The notes under the pieces are model-generated. The model was not told the origin of the DNA. It saw nothing but the letters and a program-made list of their open reading frames with translations, and did not search any database. 64,000 bases of DNA, from NCBI GenBank assembly GCA_948957135.1, contig CARDBT010000014.1, forward strand, positions 1-64,000. Reading direction: 5' to 3'. The first letter of the stretch is position 1. Each line of letters starts with the position of its first letter. The position numbers and the translations under genes are program-made. This DNA comes from COE1 sp910588595 (lineage in GTDB: Bacteria; Bacillota; Clostridia; Lachnospirales; Lachnospiraceae). This document shows positions 41,033 through 50,323 of this stretch, one piece after another.

Positions 41033-42190
41033 TCACCTCCCCAATGCTGTATTACTCAAAGTTTTACCTATCTGTATCGCTTTTTCCAACCGCCATTCTA
41101 GTTTTGCCTCACTGTCACGGTGATTGCCTATATTATCCTTGAATATTTCACTGTTGACAAGTTCATGGTACTTCTCCTGAACACTGCGTTTTAGCCTTTC
41201 ATCCATGCCCGAAATCCATGTCATCATAAACATGACCGTCTCAAACACATTCATATTGATCGGGTTTCTCCTGCCCCCTTGTTTCAGACGGAAAGCATCT
41301 TCTCCCAGGTAAAAAAAAGATTTTTCCAATGCTGATTTCACTAAGCTCTCCAAATCCGTGATGTCTTTACTTTCTGTTTTTCCCAACCTGTTCAGTGCAT
41401 CCATTCCCCGTCCAAGAATGTCATCTACATCGTCATGATATTCATATGGATTCCCTTCATCATCCTCTAAATAATTCAATTTATATAGAAGAAATGACAC
41501 AAACCTGGTAATCAGATATTTATCTTTCATTCTCTTCTCATTGGCAAATGCATTTCCGGTAGCTTTTATAAATGCATCCGACTCAACCATCTTTTTCAGG
41601 AAACGAGTCGCTTCCCCCTGATACAGCGCATTTCGGATCTCCTGTTTGTTCAGCTGCATTCCGCCGCGGTTTACCCTGTCAAATATATCAAACTTGATCC
41701 TTTCCGGCGTTGGCGGAAGGATCACATGTGCCTGAATCTGATAATCCTCCAATCTTCCCGCTAAATGAGGCGGCAGCTGTGAAAATCTTAAATTATTCAG
41801 CTTAGGCAGTATTTTTAATTTTGTGAGTGGGTACGTATCATTTAAATACTCAAACAAGGCAGTCAGCCGCTGTCTGCCGTCTACTACGATCAGCTTCCCA
41901 TACTTGTCCTGATTGAAGTAGAAAATAGGAAGAGGCAGTCCCATCAGTACGCTCTCGATCAATTCTGACTTTCTGTCATACTTCCAGACGTCTTCTCTTT
42001 GAAATTCGCTGTCAAGAATGATCCTCTTTTCTTTTGAATCAAACCTTCTCTTTAACTCGAACACAGTATAAAATCCCTTATCAACCTTAATTCCATCCAT
42101 CGGATAAATCTGATCTTCCTCCTGCCATTCAATTTCAAGTTCATTTTGATTCTCTATAATGATGTTCTCATTGTCTTCCATAGTATACAT
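41033..42190 (-). CDS. DUF262 (ParB/GmrS-like) protein, first gene of the cassette
   Basis: The 385-residue protein has all DUF262 hallmarks: LDSEFQREDVWKYDRKSELI (60-79), the D-G-R-Q-R motif at 104-108 (VVDGRQRLTAL) and FDRVNRGGMQLNKQEIRNAL (170-189). DUF262 is the ParB/sulfiredoxin-fold NTPase part of type IV restriction enzymes such as GmrSD. Here the usual DUF1524 HNH nuclease half is missing. ATG 42190 with AAGGTGG upstream is chosen over a frame 16 codons longer. The gene is 48 bp from the GNAT gene and nearly abuts the ATPase gene, indicating one translational unit of three genes. Confidence 0.85.
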   Translation of the reverse strand: MYTMEDNENIIIENQNELEIEWQEEDQIYPMDGIKVDKGFYTVFELKRRFDSKEKRIILDSEFQREDVWKYDRKSELIESVLMGLPLPIFYFNQDKYGKLIVVDGRQRLTALFEYLNDTYPLTKLKILPKLNNLRFSQLPPHLAGRLEDYQIQAHVILPPTPERIKFDIFDRVNRGGMQLNKQEIRNALYQGEATRFLKKMVESDAFIKATGNAFANEKRMKDKYLITRFVSFLLYKLNYLEDDEGNPYEYHDDVDDILGRGMDALNRLGKTESKDITDLESLVKSALEKSFFYLGEDAFRLKQGGRRNPINMNVFETVMFMMTWISGMDERLKRSVQEKYHELVNSEIFKDNIGNHRDSEAKLEWRLEKAIQIGKTLSNTALGR

Positions 42191-42238
42191 GTTAACCACC
42201 TTAGTGTTTTTTATGCTTTTTATCAGCCAGAGACGCAA

Positions 42239-42757
42239 TCACACAGCAGTCCCGCCTTCCATCGTTTTCTCTTTCCAGTTGAGTATTGCGTATGCCGCCT
42301 GATTTCGGTATCTGCCTCCCAGCCGTATCATGTCCTGAAATTCTCCTTCCAGTTCAAAACCGCAGTTCTCATAAAGCTGTCTGGCTGCTATATTGTCGGA
42401 CAGGACAGTCAGATAGATCCTGTGAAGGCCAAGATCGCTAAACGCATACTTTAATATCTCCATCGTCGCACGTGCGGCGATCCCTGTTCCATGTGCCTTT
42501 TTTCGTGTCACGATCGCATACTCCGCATTGTGATCTGTCTCTGAAATGTGCTTGAGACTGACCGTTCCCAGATACTCGTCCTTATCATCCGTTATCGCAA
42601 AATGCTGGTTCTCCTCGTCAAAACTGTATTTTATGAAGTATTTCGCCTTTTCGAGTGTCATGTTTGCAAACGGATACCGAAAATTGCAGGTTATCGTCTT
42701 ATCCTGCATCCACTCCAGCATGAAAGGTGCATCTTTCTCTTCCAATCTTCGTAACAT
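42239..42757 (-). CDS. GNAT N-acetyltransferase, probably for an aminodeoxysugar
   Basis: A 172-residue RimJ/RimL/PseH-like acetyltransferase: AEYAIVTRKKAHGTGIAARATM holds the acetyl-CoA loop (Q/R-x-x-G-x-G/A), and AARQLYENCGFELEGEF is the conserved C-terminal strand-helix. It follows an FdtA/QdtA-type isomerase and aminotransferase, so it probably N-acetylates dTDP-3-amino-3,6-dideoxyhexose. The known enzymes of that step (FdtC, QdtC) are left-handed beta-helix proteins, so a GNAT here would be a substitution. ATG 42757 is preceded by GAGGGGG. Confidence 0.75.
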   Translation of the reverse strand: MLRRLEEKDAPFMLEWMQDKTITCNFRYPFANMTLEKAKYFIKYSFDEENQHFAITDDKDEYLGTVSLKHISETDHNAEYAIVTRKKAHGTGIAARATMEILKYAFSDLGLHRIYLTVLSDNIAARQLYENCGFELEGEFQDMIRLGGRYRNQAAYAILNWKEKTMEGGTAV

Positions 42758-42773
42758 CTCTCATATCCCCCTC

Positions 42774-43190
42774 TTACATCTTGTTTTTTTCTTTTATTAT
42801 TTCCAGATAAGCATTGTAATCCCTGATATATTCATCTGCATCATAGTGCTCACTGGCAAGGCACAGAAGGACAGAATCCTCTGAAAAGTCATACATATCC
42901 TTCCAGACTAACTTAGGCAGATAGATCCCAATATGCGGTCTGTCCAGATGATATATCTTTTGGTCTGTGCCGTCATCGACCTTTACTTTGGAAGTGCCTG
43001 CCACATTGATCAGCACAAACTCAGACCGATAATTGGCATGCCTGCCGCGGATGACATCCTGATCTGAACCGTAAATATAAAACACCCGTTTGATCTCAAA
43101 TGGAATATCCTGATTTCCCTCCACTATGACAAGATGCCCCCGCTCGTCTCCTTTTTGTGGAAATTCGATCGATCTGCATTGTTCTATCAT
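42774..43190 (-). CDS. dTDP-6-deoxy-hex-4-ulose 3,4-isomerase, FdtA/QdtA type
   Basis: A 138-residue cupin: DERGHLVIVEG near the start, VIRGRHANYRSEFVLINVAG with the catalytic His, GIYLPKLVWKDMYDFSEDSVLLCLASEHYD, which is near-diagnostic of FdtA/QdtA (WxcM-like), and YIRDYNAYLE. It isomerises dTDP-4-keto-6-deoxyglucose to the 3-keto sugar. FdtA and QdtA differ in C4 outcome (galacto or gluco), which I cannot decide. It lies between the aminotransferase and GNAT genes. The rmlA/rmlB genes that make its substrate are outside the window. Confidence 0.82.
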   Translation of the reverse strand: MIEQCRSIEFPQKGDERGHLVIVEGNQDIPFEIKRVFYIYGSDQDVIRGRHANYRSEFVLINVAGTSKVKVDDGTDQKIYHLDRPHIGIYLPKLVWKDMYDFSEDSVLLCLASEHYDADEYIRDYNAYLEIIKEKNKM

Positions 43191-43281
43191 ATGCCATCCT
43201 CCGTCTCATAAACATTCTTTTTAAAATATTTATTTAAATATACCACACTTTATGATCGCAGTCGACAAAAGAGTGTGCTTA

Positions 43282-44391
43282 TCAGCCATTTTCATCTGCA
43301 TCCCATGAATTGATCTGTTCGATCACATAATCCTGTTCCGCAAGTGTCATGCCAGTGTAGATCGGCAGGCTCAAAACCTGATCCGCATATGACTCCGCGA
43401 TGGGATACTCCCCTTTTTTGTGTCCCAGATGCACATAACACTTTGCCATGTGCGGCGGTATGGGATAATGGATCTGTGTCTGGATGCCTCTTTGTTCCAG
43501 CATTTCCTGCAAAGCATTCCTCCCAGCACATCTCACAACGTACTGGTGATAGATACTCTCTGCACCTTCCCGCAATTTCGGCAGCATGATCCTGGGATTC
43601 GTAATGCCCTCGTCATACCTTTTTGCCAGCATTTTTCTCTCGTCGTTGAGCTCCCGCAGATGTGCCAGTTTCACGCGCAGGAGTGCTGCCTGCATCTCGT
43701 CGAGCCTGGAGTTTACGCCCTCTATCTCGTTGTGGTATTTTATCCTGCTTCCATAATTGCGCATCATACGGATTTTCTCGGCAAATTCCCCGTCATCTGT
43801 AACGACGGCGCCCGCATCGCCAAAAGCACCGAGATTCTTCGTGGGATAAAAACTAAAACAACCCGATATGCCAAAGGTTCCTGTCATTTTGCCGTCGAAA
43901 CATGCCCCGTGTGACTGCGCACAATCCTCTATGACCGCAAGGCGGTACTTTCTGGCGATCTCGACAATGGGCGCCATGTTTGACGCCTGTCCATATAAAT
44001 GTGTGACCATGACTGCCTTTGTCCTGTCCGTTATCGCCTGTTCGATCTTGTCCGCATTCATATTATAATACTCGTCCGGCTCGACAAAGACGGGAACTGC
44101 ATCATTTTCCGTGATGCCAAGTACAGTCGCAATATATGTATTTGCCTGTACGATCACTTCATCGCCCTTGCCGATCTCCAACGCACGAACCGACATGATC
44201 AACGCGTCCAAACCTGAATTGAGCCCAACACAGTATCTTCTGCCCGCAAACGCGGCAAACTCCTGTTCAAACTGCTCCACCTCCCTGCCAAGCACATACC
44301 ACCCAGAGCGCAGTACACGGAGTGCTGCCTGCTCATACTCTGACTGGTACATTTGAAACTGCCTGTCGAGCACATTACATTTTATCTGCAT
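43282..44391 (-). CDS. Sugar 3-aminotransferase, DegT/DnrJ/EryC1 family (FdtB/QdtB type)
   Basis: The 369-residue PLP enzyme shows GLNSGLDALIMSVRALEIGKG (cofactor phosphate), VIEDCAQSHGACFDGKMTG, the Schiff-base Lys in CFSFYPTKNLGAFGDAGAV and RMMRNYGSRIKYHNEIEGVNSRLDEMQA. It should aminate the dTDP-3-keto-6-deoxyhexose made by the adjacent isomerase, with glutamate as donor. GGAGGATACAC precedes ATG 44391. The adjacent isomerase makes C3 amination the best guess; a C4 aminotransferase is the main alternative. Confidence 0.85.
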   Translation of the reverse strand: MQIKCNVLDRQFQMYQSEYEQAALRVLRSGWYVLGREVEQFEQEFAAFAGRRYCVGLNSGLDALIMSVRALEIGKGDEVIVQANTYIATVLGITENDAVPVFVEPDEYYNMNADKIEQAITDRTKAVMVTHLYGQASNMAPIVEIARKYRLAVIEDCAQSHGACFDGKMTGTFGISGCFSFYPTKNLGAFGDAGAVVTDDGEFAEKIRMMRNYGSRIKYHNEIEGVNSRLDEMQAALLRVKLAHLRELNDERKMLAKRYDEGITNPRIMLPKLREGAESIYHQYVVRCAGRNALQEMLEQRGIQTQIHYPIPPHMAKCYVHLGHKKGEYPIAESYADQVLSLPIYTGMTLAEQDYVIEQINSWDADENG

Positions 44392-44460
44392 GTGTATCCT
44401 CCCTTTTATACAATTTTTCGCTTTACCAGCATGACACGTTCCGGCATTTCCCGCACATTT

Positions 44461-45738
44461 TTATTGTTGTACTTCGTAGGCATCTTCCCCGGTGCGCACA
44501 AAAGTCCGTGTACTGATCAGTTCATCCCCTCCTGCCGTATATACCTCCACTGTAAAACAGTCATCTCCGGCTTCCCCCAAAGGTTCTAGACGTTCAATCC
44601 TGCCATAGACACCAATATTGCCAACAAGGTTTTTCATCTGACTGTCTTTGTAAATATAGTTACTGTCTGCGGCATATATCTTTGTGAGATAGTCCCGGTC
44701 ATTGAGCTGTAACAGATAAGACCATGCGTTCTTCTGGCCATTGAGCCATTCCCCTTTCAACTGTCTGTACTCATCATAGTCCTGGTGCCAGAAATCATAC
44801 GCCGGATCCTCTCTGTGATCCTCCACATTGTAGTTTGTTCTGATATAGTCTCCAAGGTAATCTGTCAGTTTCCTTGCGCCGGAAGCATTGAGGTGATGCC
44901 CCTCGTCTGCACAGTCCGTCGCGTAATCGATCTTCAGATCCTCATATACAAAATTCAGATAGGGAATATCATTCCTCTCTGCTGCGACATAGCCCCAGTT
45001 CGCCACACGCTGATGCCCTTCGGGCATCGTGTACGGCACATACATGAGGATAATGCCAATATCCTGCTCTCTGCACAGGTCAATGATCTTCTGCAGATAC
45101 TGTTTATTGATCCGCTCCGTCGGATCATACTCGTCCTGCGGGATCAATGTCGGAGGAACATTGACTGTCACGTCATCCCTGAACTCTGCCCCCTTTTCCA
45201 GTCCAGGTGATGGGTTCAGATCCGCTGTCCCAAGCTCCTCCCATCTGCTGTGATACAACGACAGGTTAAACAGATATTCCACACGTTTTTCAGGTTCGAG
45301 CAGATCGCATACCATCTCGACTTTTAACGGGGAAAAGGGGACCTGATCCAAAAAATTGTGAAGGTACTGTTCATTCACCTTGCTGTCCCCGTCGACTGCA
45401 TACAGGTCGACAACCACAACCTTAGGCTTTGTATACCGGAGTGCACTGCGCAGCTGCCAGTAATTGGTACAGATATTTTCCGAATGGTTTGCCATATTGT
45501 ATGATACGATACCATAATCCCTCCACAGTTCCATCGGATACACCGCGTTGAGCACATGGCTGGTCCCAAGAAACAGGACATCAAAATCCTGTTCCTGCTG
45601 ATAAAAGTCATAGTACTTCGTATAGCTGTACTTGCGTTCGAACAAACGCTGTGTCGCTCCAGTAACAGCTGCCAGGATCACACAAAAGCATACTGTAGCC
45701 GTCACTCTCCTCACCCGCTCTGGTATCTTTCTAAACAT
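44461..45738 (-). CDS. SGNH-type O-acetyltransferase partner (AlgJ/DltD-like), copy A
   Basis: A 425-residue protein with an N-terminal membrane anchor (about 11-28) and an extracytoplasmic SGNH domain: Ser60 in VLFLGTSHVLNAVYP (block I) and Asp278/His281 in CADEGHHLNASGARKLTDYL (block V). Such proteins move acetyl groups from an MBOAT channel protein to a polysaccharide. The MBOAT gene is directly upstream, 11 bp away, so the two form one O-acetylation machine. Confidence 0.8.
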   Translation of the reverse strand: MFRKIPERVRRVTATVCFCVILAAVTGATQRLFERKYSYTKYYDFYQQEQDFDVLFLGTSHVLNAVYPMELWRDYGIVSYNMANHSENICTNYWQLRSALRYTKPKVVVVDLYAVDGDSKVNEQYLHNFLDQVPFSPLKVEMVCDLLEPEKRVEYLFNLSLYHSRWEELGTADLNPSPGLEKGAEFRDDVTVNVPPTLIPQDEYDPTERINKQYLQKIIDLCREQDIGIILMYVPYTMPEGHQRVANWGYVAAERNDIPYLNFVYEDLKIDYATDCADEGHHLNASGARKLTDYLGDYIRTNYNVEDHREDPAYDFWHQDYDEYRQLKGEWLNGQKNAWSYLLQLNDRDYLTKIYAADSNYIYKDSQMKNLVGNIGVYGRIERLEPLGEAGDDCFTVEVYTAGGDELISTRTFVRTGEDAYEVQQ

Positions 45739-45749
45739 CTGACCCGCCC

Positions 45750-47222
45750 CTAAAATTGAAAATAGATAAAACTCGAAGCATCATAATTTCCTCCCCACAC
45801 ACCAAATATGAGGATAAACCAAAAAGCCGCAAGGTAGCACAGCCACCTGCACCACAATTCCTGCGCGATGATCGTCTCCCTGATCTTTATCCCCTTGTAT
45901 TTCATATAATCGGCAAAGAGGATCACAAGAATGCTAAAAAACAGCACTTTCATGTTTTTTGAATTGAGTCCCAGCTCATAAAGACCGCCTTTCAGCAGAA
46001 TCCCTATATTGCCGATGTGCAGCATACTTTTTATCATGGATACGGCAGCCCCGATACTTTCTGCCCGAAAAAAGATCCACGCAAGATCCACAAGACCAAA
46101 CGTGATCATACCGCTGATGAGTTTATGGCCGATACTTTGCGGATCCAACTCCAATACCTCATTGATCCTGTCCCTCACAGGTCTGGTCACGCTCCCGATC
46201 ACCTGGTATACGCCGTGAATGAGTCCCCATACCACATATGTTCCCGCCGCGCCATGCCAGAGACCACTGACCAGGAAAACAATCATGAGATTTCTGTATT
46301 TTATGAGTTTTCCCTTCCTGTTGCCCCCCAAGGGAATATACAGGTAGTCCCGAAACCAGCTTGAGAGAGAAATATGCCATCTGCGCCAGAACTCGCCGAT
46401 GCTGAGTGCAAAGTACGGGCAGTCAAAATTTTCCATCAGCTGAAAGCCCAGTATCTTTGCAGCGCCTATGGCAATCGTGGAATATCCCGCAAAATCACAA
46501 TATATCTGCACTGCAAACAATACAGAAGCGACAGCGATATAAGCCCCTCCATACTGTGTGGGATCCCCGTAGACCGTATTGACTACGATCGCAACCCTGT
46601 CCGCCACCACAAGCTTTAGGAAATACCCCCACAGCATAATGAGCAGTCCCTCCCTCATCTTGTCATAATCAAACCGATGCGTCTCATTCACCTGGCTTAA
46701 TAGGTTCTTAGAACGCTCGATCGGTCCTGCTACCAGCTGCGGGAAAAAGGAGACAAACAGCGCATATCTGAAAAAATTCCGCTCTGCGGCAATGTCTTTT
46801 CTGTATACATCCATGGTATAACTCAACGCCTGAAAAGTATAGAAAGAGATCCCTACCGGCAGCAGCAGATTGAAATCAGGTTTGGGAACGGCAAGTCCTA
46901 TATGCATCAATACAAAGTTCAGAGAATCCACTGCAAAATTGAAATATTTGAAGAAAAACAATACACCGACATTCAACACAAAACTGACAGCTACCACAGA
47001 CTTTCTCGCCCTGTCTGTCCGAACTTTCTCCATCGCGATCCCGCTCAGATATGTCACTGCTGTCGAAAACAGCAGAAGCAGAACATACCTCGCGTCCCAG
47101 TTCATATAAAAATAATAACTTGCCGCGAGCAGCCACAGATACTGCACTCTTTTTGGCAGCAGGAAATGAATCAAAACCACTACCGGAAAAAATATCAAAA
47201 ATATATATGAGTTAAAAACCAT
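45750..47222 (-). CDS. MBOAT-family O-acyltransferase (AlgI-like), copy A
   Basis: A 490-residue protein with about ten membrane helices. The MBOAT signature His is in VSGLWHGAAGTYVVWGLIHG, with FWRRWHISLSSWFRDYLYIPLGG upstream. It passes acetyl groups from cytosolic acetyl-CoA across the membrane for glycan O-acetylation, working with the SGNH protein encoded next. ATG 47222 follows AGGAGCAG. Closely parallel to the second MBOAT at 61.1-62.6 kb. Confidence 0.93.
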   Translation of the reverse strand: MVFNSYIFLIFFPVVVLIHFLLPKRVQYLWLLAASYYFYMNWDARYVLLLLFSTAVTYLSGIAMEKVRTDRARKSVVAVSFVLNVGVLFFFKYFNFAVDSLNFVLMHIGLAVPKPDFNLLLPVGISFYTFQALSYTMDVYRKDIAAERNFFRYALFVSFFPQLVAGPIERSKNLLSQVNETHRFDYDKMREGLLIMLWGYFLKLVVADRVAIVVNTVYGDPTQYGGAYIAVASVLFAVQIYCDFAGYSTIAIGAAKILGFQLMENFDCPYFALSIGEFWRRWHISLSSWFRDYLYIPLGGNRKGKLIKYRNLMIVFLVSGLWHGAAGTYVVWGLIHGVYQVIGSVTRPVRDRINEVLELDPQSIGHKLISGMITFGLVDLAWIFFRAESIGAAVSMIKSMLHIGNIGILLKGGLYELGLNSKNMKVLFFSILVILFADYMKYKGIKIRETIIAQELWCRWLCYLAAFWFILIFGVWGGNYDASSFIYFQF

Positions 47223-47250
47223 TATACTGCTCCTGTCATTTTGTACTTTA

Positions 47251-48378
47251 TCATCTGCCAGTGTGATCTCTGGCGTGCCGTTCCACTATGTCCAATATCT
47301 CAGCCGCGGACCTGTCCCACATAAAGTCGTCTTCGACATGCCTGTGCGCCTGCTGCCCGATCTCTTTGCTGCCGGCATCCCGCATTCTCTCCAGCAGCAT
47401 CTCCTCTGTATCACAGAGATATCCTGTCTGAGCGTCCTTGATAATGATATCCGGTCCTGGTGCCCTGAATGCCACAACGCTGCACTCATAGTACATCGCC
47501 TCCAAAATTGCCATTCCAAAAATCTCCGTGGCACAATAATTCACATAGCAGTCCGCGATCCTGTACAGCTCCCACATCTGCTCATTTGGAACCTGCCTTA
47601 TGATCTTTACCGCATCACGCAGTGCGCATTCGTCGATCTTTGCCTCCACCTCATCAGACAGTTCCCCCTTGCCAACCATCAGAAAACGATAACACTCATC
47701 TTGCCGGTAAAGCTTCTCGAACAGCTCCACGAGCCGAACAGGATTTTTTTCTGCCCGCATTCTCCCGACATACAGTATGATCTTGTTCTGTGGGCTATAA
47801 TTCCATTTTTCCCTTAACATCCCAATATCATACTGCGCATAATCCTTTTTCATCAGTGTCCCGTCAAGCCCGACGTGCACGACATAGACTTCCTTCGCAC
47901 CTTTTTCCTGCAGATATGCCGCGAGCGCCGGCCCCTTTACGATCGTCGGAATCCTCTTATAATACTTTACATTGTTGCAGAACACGTCCACCACAATCCT
48001 TTTCCAGGCTGACACATTGTTGCTGTGCGCCACGCCGATGTAAGGTATGCACAGAATACCATTTTTGCTGCACCATCTCAGGAAGCTTCCCAGTGCGACA
48101 TAATTATCGGAAGCTGTGATATAGCAGTCCTTGTCCCTGTCAAGCTTATCATAATCGGGTAGCGCATGCTTGCCGATATGGCGGCATTTCAGATAAACAA
48201 TCTCGACCCCTGACTTCTGCAGATGTTCTTCCTCCTTCTCCAGATCTGGTATCAGATGGTATACTGTCACTGCATGTCCCTTTGCCGCAAACGCCTTTGC
48301 CATGCCCTCCGCCTGGGAGTTATAGAACTGACTGAGATCCTTTTTTTCTGTATTCAATGATATAACTGCCAGATTCAT
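47251..48378 (-). CDS. GT4-family glycosyltransferase
   Basis: The 375-residue GT-B enzyme has an N-terminal acceptor domain (LSQFYNSQAEGMAKAFAAKG) and a C-terminal donor domain with LYVGRMRAEKNPVRLVELFEK, VGKGELSDEVEAKI and the E-x7-E region TEIFGMAILEAMYYECSVVAF. It transfers a sugar from a nucleotide donor, retaining. ATG 48378 with GGAGG eight bases upstream is preferred over a start seven codons earlier. Confidence 0.88.
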   Translation of the reverse strand: MNLAVISLNTEKKDLSQFYNSQAEGMAKAFAAKGHAVTVYHLIPDLEKEEEHLQKSGVEIVYLKCRHIGKHALPDYDKLDRDKDCYITASDNYVALGSFLRWCSKNGILCIPYIGVAHSNNVSAWKRIVVDVFCNNVKYYKRIPTIVKGPALAAYLQEKGAKEVYVVHVGLDGTLMKKDYAQYDIGMLREKWNYSPQNKIILYVGRMRAEKNPVRLVELFEKLYRQDECYRFLMVGKGELSDEVEAKIDECALRDAVKIIRQVPNEQMWELYRIADCYVNYCATEIFGMAILEAMYYECSVVAFRAPGPDIIIKDAQTGYLCDTEEMLLERMRDAGSKEIGQQAHRHVEDDFMWDRSAAEILDIVERHARDHTGR

Positions 48379-48395
48379 CAAAATATACCTCCAGG

Positions 48396-49574
48396 TCAAT
48401 GCTCCTTCTTAACACCCATAACAGCCTCCAAAACCTTTTTAAGACTTTCAGTGTACTCTTCCAGAACAAATTTTCTATTTGCATACTCATAAATCTGATC
48501 ACTTCGCTCTGACAAAAAACGGGGACTCATGGAAACCAGCTCACAAATTTTCCCTTCTATCTGTGAAATCCGATATCCTTCAAAGTATTCACAGTACGCT
48601 TCGAGCTCATCCATTCCAGTCCCACGCATTGTGACAGGGATCAATCCATGACGCATACAAGTCAGGAGCGCAGTCGACATTCCTTCCGAACAAGATGGCA
48701 GCAGGACAAACGGACATATCCTGACAAGATCCAGATACTGATCAGAGTCCACATTGACAAACCCGCAATCGAACACATTCTGCGGCAGTGTCAGCCCCAT
48801 CTTTTTGCACTCTTGTGCGATCTCACTGCCGCAAAGATATAAATTCCATTCAGGATGTCTTTCAAATACTTCGATCAACAGATCATTTCCCTTGTGCACA
48901 AACCCTTTAGTACCAAACACCAGGAAATTTGTATTTCTGCGCCTATCCTGTGCACTGTTGTCATATTTAACATTTTTAAAAGCGCTCGGATAGACGCGAA
49001 ACACTGATGTGTTTCGAAAATATTTTTTTTCTCCGAGGCAGATCACTGCATCTGCCAGATCCTCATCTCCCTTTATATAAAAGTTCCCTGTTCTGGAAAG
49101 CGGTATTTTCTTATGGGTTCGCTCATAAAAGTAGTCGATTCGCTCCTGTTCATTTGCATAAGAGACGGCATATGGATTCTCTGTCATGTAAATGACCGCA
49201 AACGCTTTAGGATTTCTTTTCCTGGCAAGTCTGAACATATCTCCAAATCCAAGAATGTAGTCATAATAATCTGATGGCATCTCCAGCGCTGCATCCGGAT
49301 TATTGCATCCACACACATCAATACAAAAGTCCATATCGATCAGGATCCTGATCATCTGAAACATTTCCTGGAGATTGGTATGCACTCTGGCATGACGCAG
49401 AGAATAAGCAGTTCTGTCATAATCCATATAGCTGACCAAAATCTTTGGCTGATCTTTCAGACAATCCTGATTTATTCCCAAAACAATATTTTCACTGCGT
49501 CTTGGATCTATTTTTCGAAATTGTATATTCATTTTTCTGCATATCGTTTTTATCCATTCATTGACTGCCTTCAA
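48396..49574 (-). CDS. Glycosyltransferase, GT4-like
   Basis: A 392-residue probable GT-B enzyme. The C-terminal half shows FLVFGTKGFVHKGNDLLIEVFERHPEWNLYL, then FVLLPSCSEGMSTALLTCMRHGLIPVTM, where the usual E-x7-E is partly changed. The N-terminal half (DYDRTAYSLRHARVHTNL, DYYDYILGFGDMFRLA) is unusual. TTG 49574, seven bases after GAGAGG, is the likely start; a GTG at 49589 overlaps the previous stop but has no site. Donor and acceptor unknown. Confidence 0.72.
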   Translation of the reverse strand: MKAVNEWIKTICRKMNIQFRKIDPRRSENIVLGINQDCLKDQPKILVSYMDYDRTAYSLRHARVHTNLQEMFQMIRILIDMDFCIDVCGCNNPDAALEMPSDYYDYILGFGDMFRLARKRNPKAFAVIYMTENPYAVSYANEQERIDYFYERTHKKIPLSRTGNFYIKGDEDLADAVICLGEKKYFRNTSVFRVYPSAFKNVKYDNSAQDRRRNTNFLVFGTKGFVHKGNDLLIEVFERHPEWNLYLCGSEIAQECKKMGLTLPQNVFDCGFVNVDSDQYLDLVRICPFVLLPSCSEGMSTALLTCMRHGLIPVTMRGTGMDELEAYCEYFEGYRISQIEGKICELVSMSPRFLSERSDQIYEYANRKFVLEEYTESLKKVLEAVMGVKKEH

Positions 49575-49585
49575 TATTATACCTC

Positions 49586-50320
49586 TCACGCGTTTTTATG
49601 CAGCTTCTCATACAGATGGCTTTTCAGAGTAATAAAAATATATCTTTTTTTCGACATGTAACCACGCCGATAACGTATCATTGCATTTTCACGCACTCCC
49701 ACCTGACTAGATGAGATTCCGCCCAGCCTGAAGTTTGACATAACCTTCATAACTGGCGTAAATACCACCTGCTGGGTCTCCCAATACCGAAGCATCAGAT
49801 CATAGTCAGCAGCCGAACGGTACTGTGTGTTAAACATACCGAATCTGTCATACGCCTCTTTCGTAACAAAACACGTCGGATGTGTGATCATCTGCTCAGG
49901 CAGAAAATCATGATGGTGAATGAGCGTTGTCTTTTCTCTTTCATTCAAAAAATTTCGCTGCATTCCGTAAACCACCTCATACGGATTTCCCTGATAGCTC
50001 CTCACAGCCTGTTCTACTGTATCATTCTCATACCAATCATCGCTGTTGACAATTCCTATCAATCGCCCCTTCGCAAGATCTATTCCCTTATTCATCGCAT
50101 CGTAGATCCCCTTGTCTTTTTCAGAAATGACAGTACATTTCTCCGGAAGCTTGCTGCGATGCAGATCGATCAATTCTAATGTGTGATCAACAGAGCCTCC
50201 ATCAATTATGATATATTCCATATAATTATAAGTTTGATTTTCTATGCTTGTCAATGTTTGCTCTATAGTATTCTCACTGTTATAACATGGTGTAATCACG
50301 GACACAAATATTTCTGCCAT
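49586..50320 (-). CDS. GT2-family glycosyltransferase
   Basis: A 244-residue GT-A enzyme: VSVITPCYNSENTIEQTLTSI, DGGSVDHTLELI, the metal-binding DDWYEND after GRLIGIVNSDD, and HPTCFVTKEAYDRFG near the acceptor site. Inverting transfer onto a lipid-linked glycan in the cytoplasm is expected. Its start lies just after the stop of the GT4 gene upstream (gap 3 bp), so translation is coupled. Confidence 0.9.
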   Translation of the reverse strand: MAEIFVSVITPCYNSENTIEQTLTSIENQTYNYMEYIIIDGGSVDHTLELIDLHRSKLPEKCTVISEKDKGIYDAMNKGIDLAKGRLIGIVNSDDWYENDTVEQAVRSYQGNPYEVVYGMQRNFLNEREKTTLIHHHDFLPEQMITHPTCFVTKEAYDRFGMFNTQYRSAADYDLMLRYWETQQVVFTPVMKVMSNFRLGGISSSQVGVRENAMIRYRRGYMSKKRYIFITLKSHLYEKLHKNA

Positions 50321-50323
50321 TTG

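Noticed and set aside
41033..42190. Complete GmrSD type IV restriction enzyme
   Set aside because: Only the DUF262 half is present (385 residues); no DUF1524 HNH motif occurs in it or the next gene.
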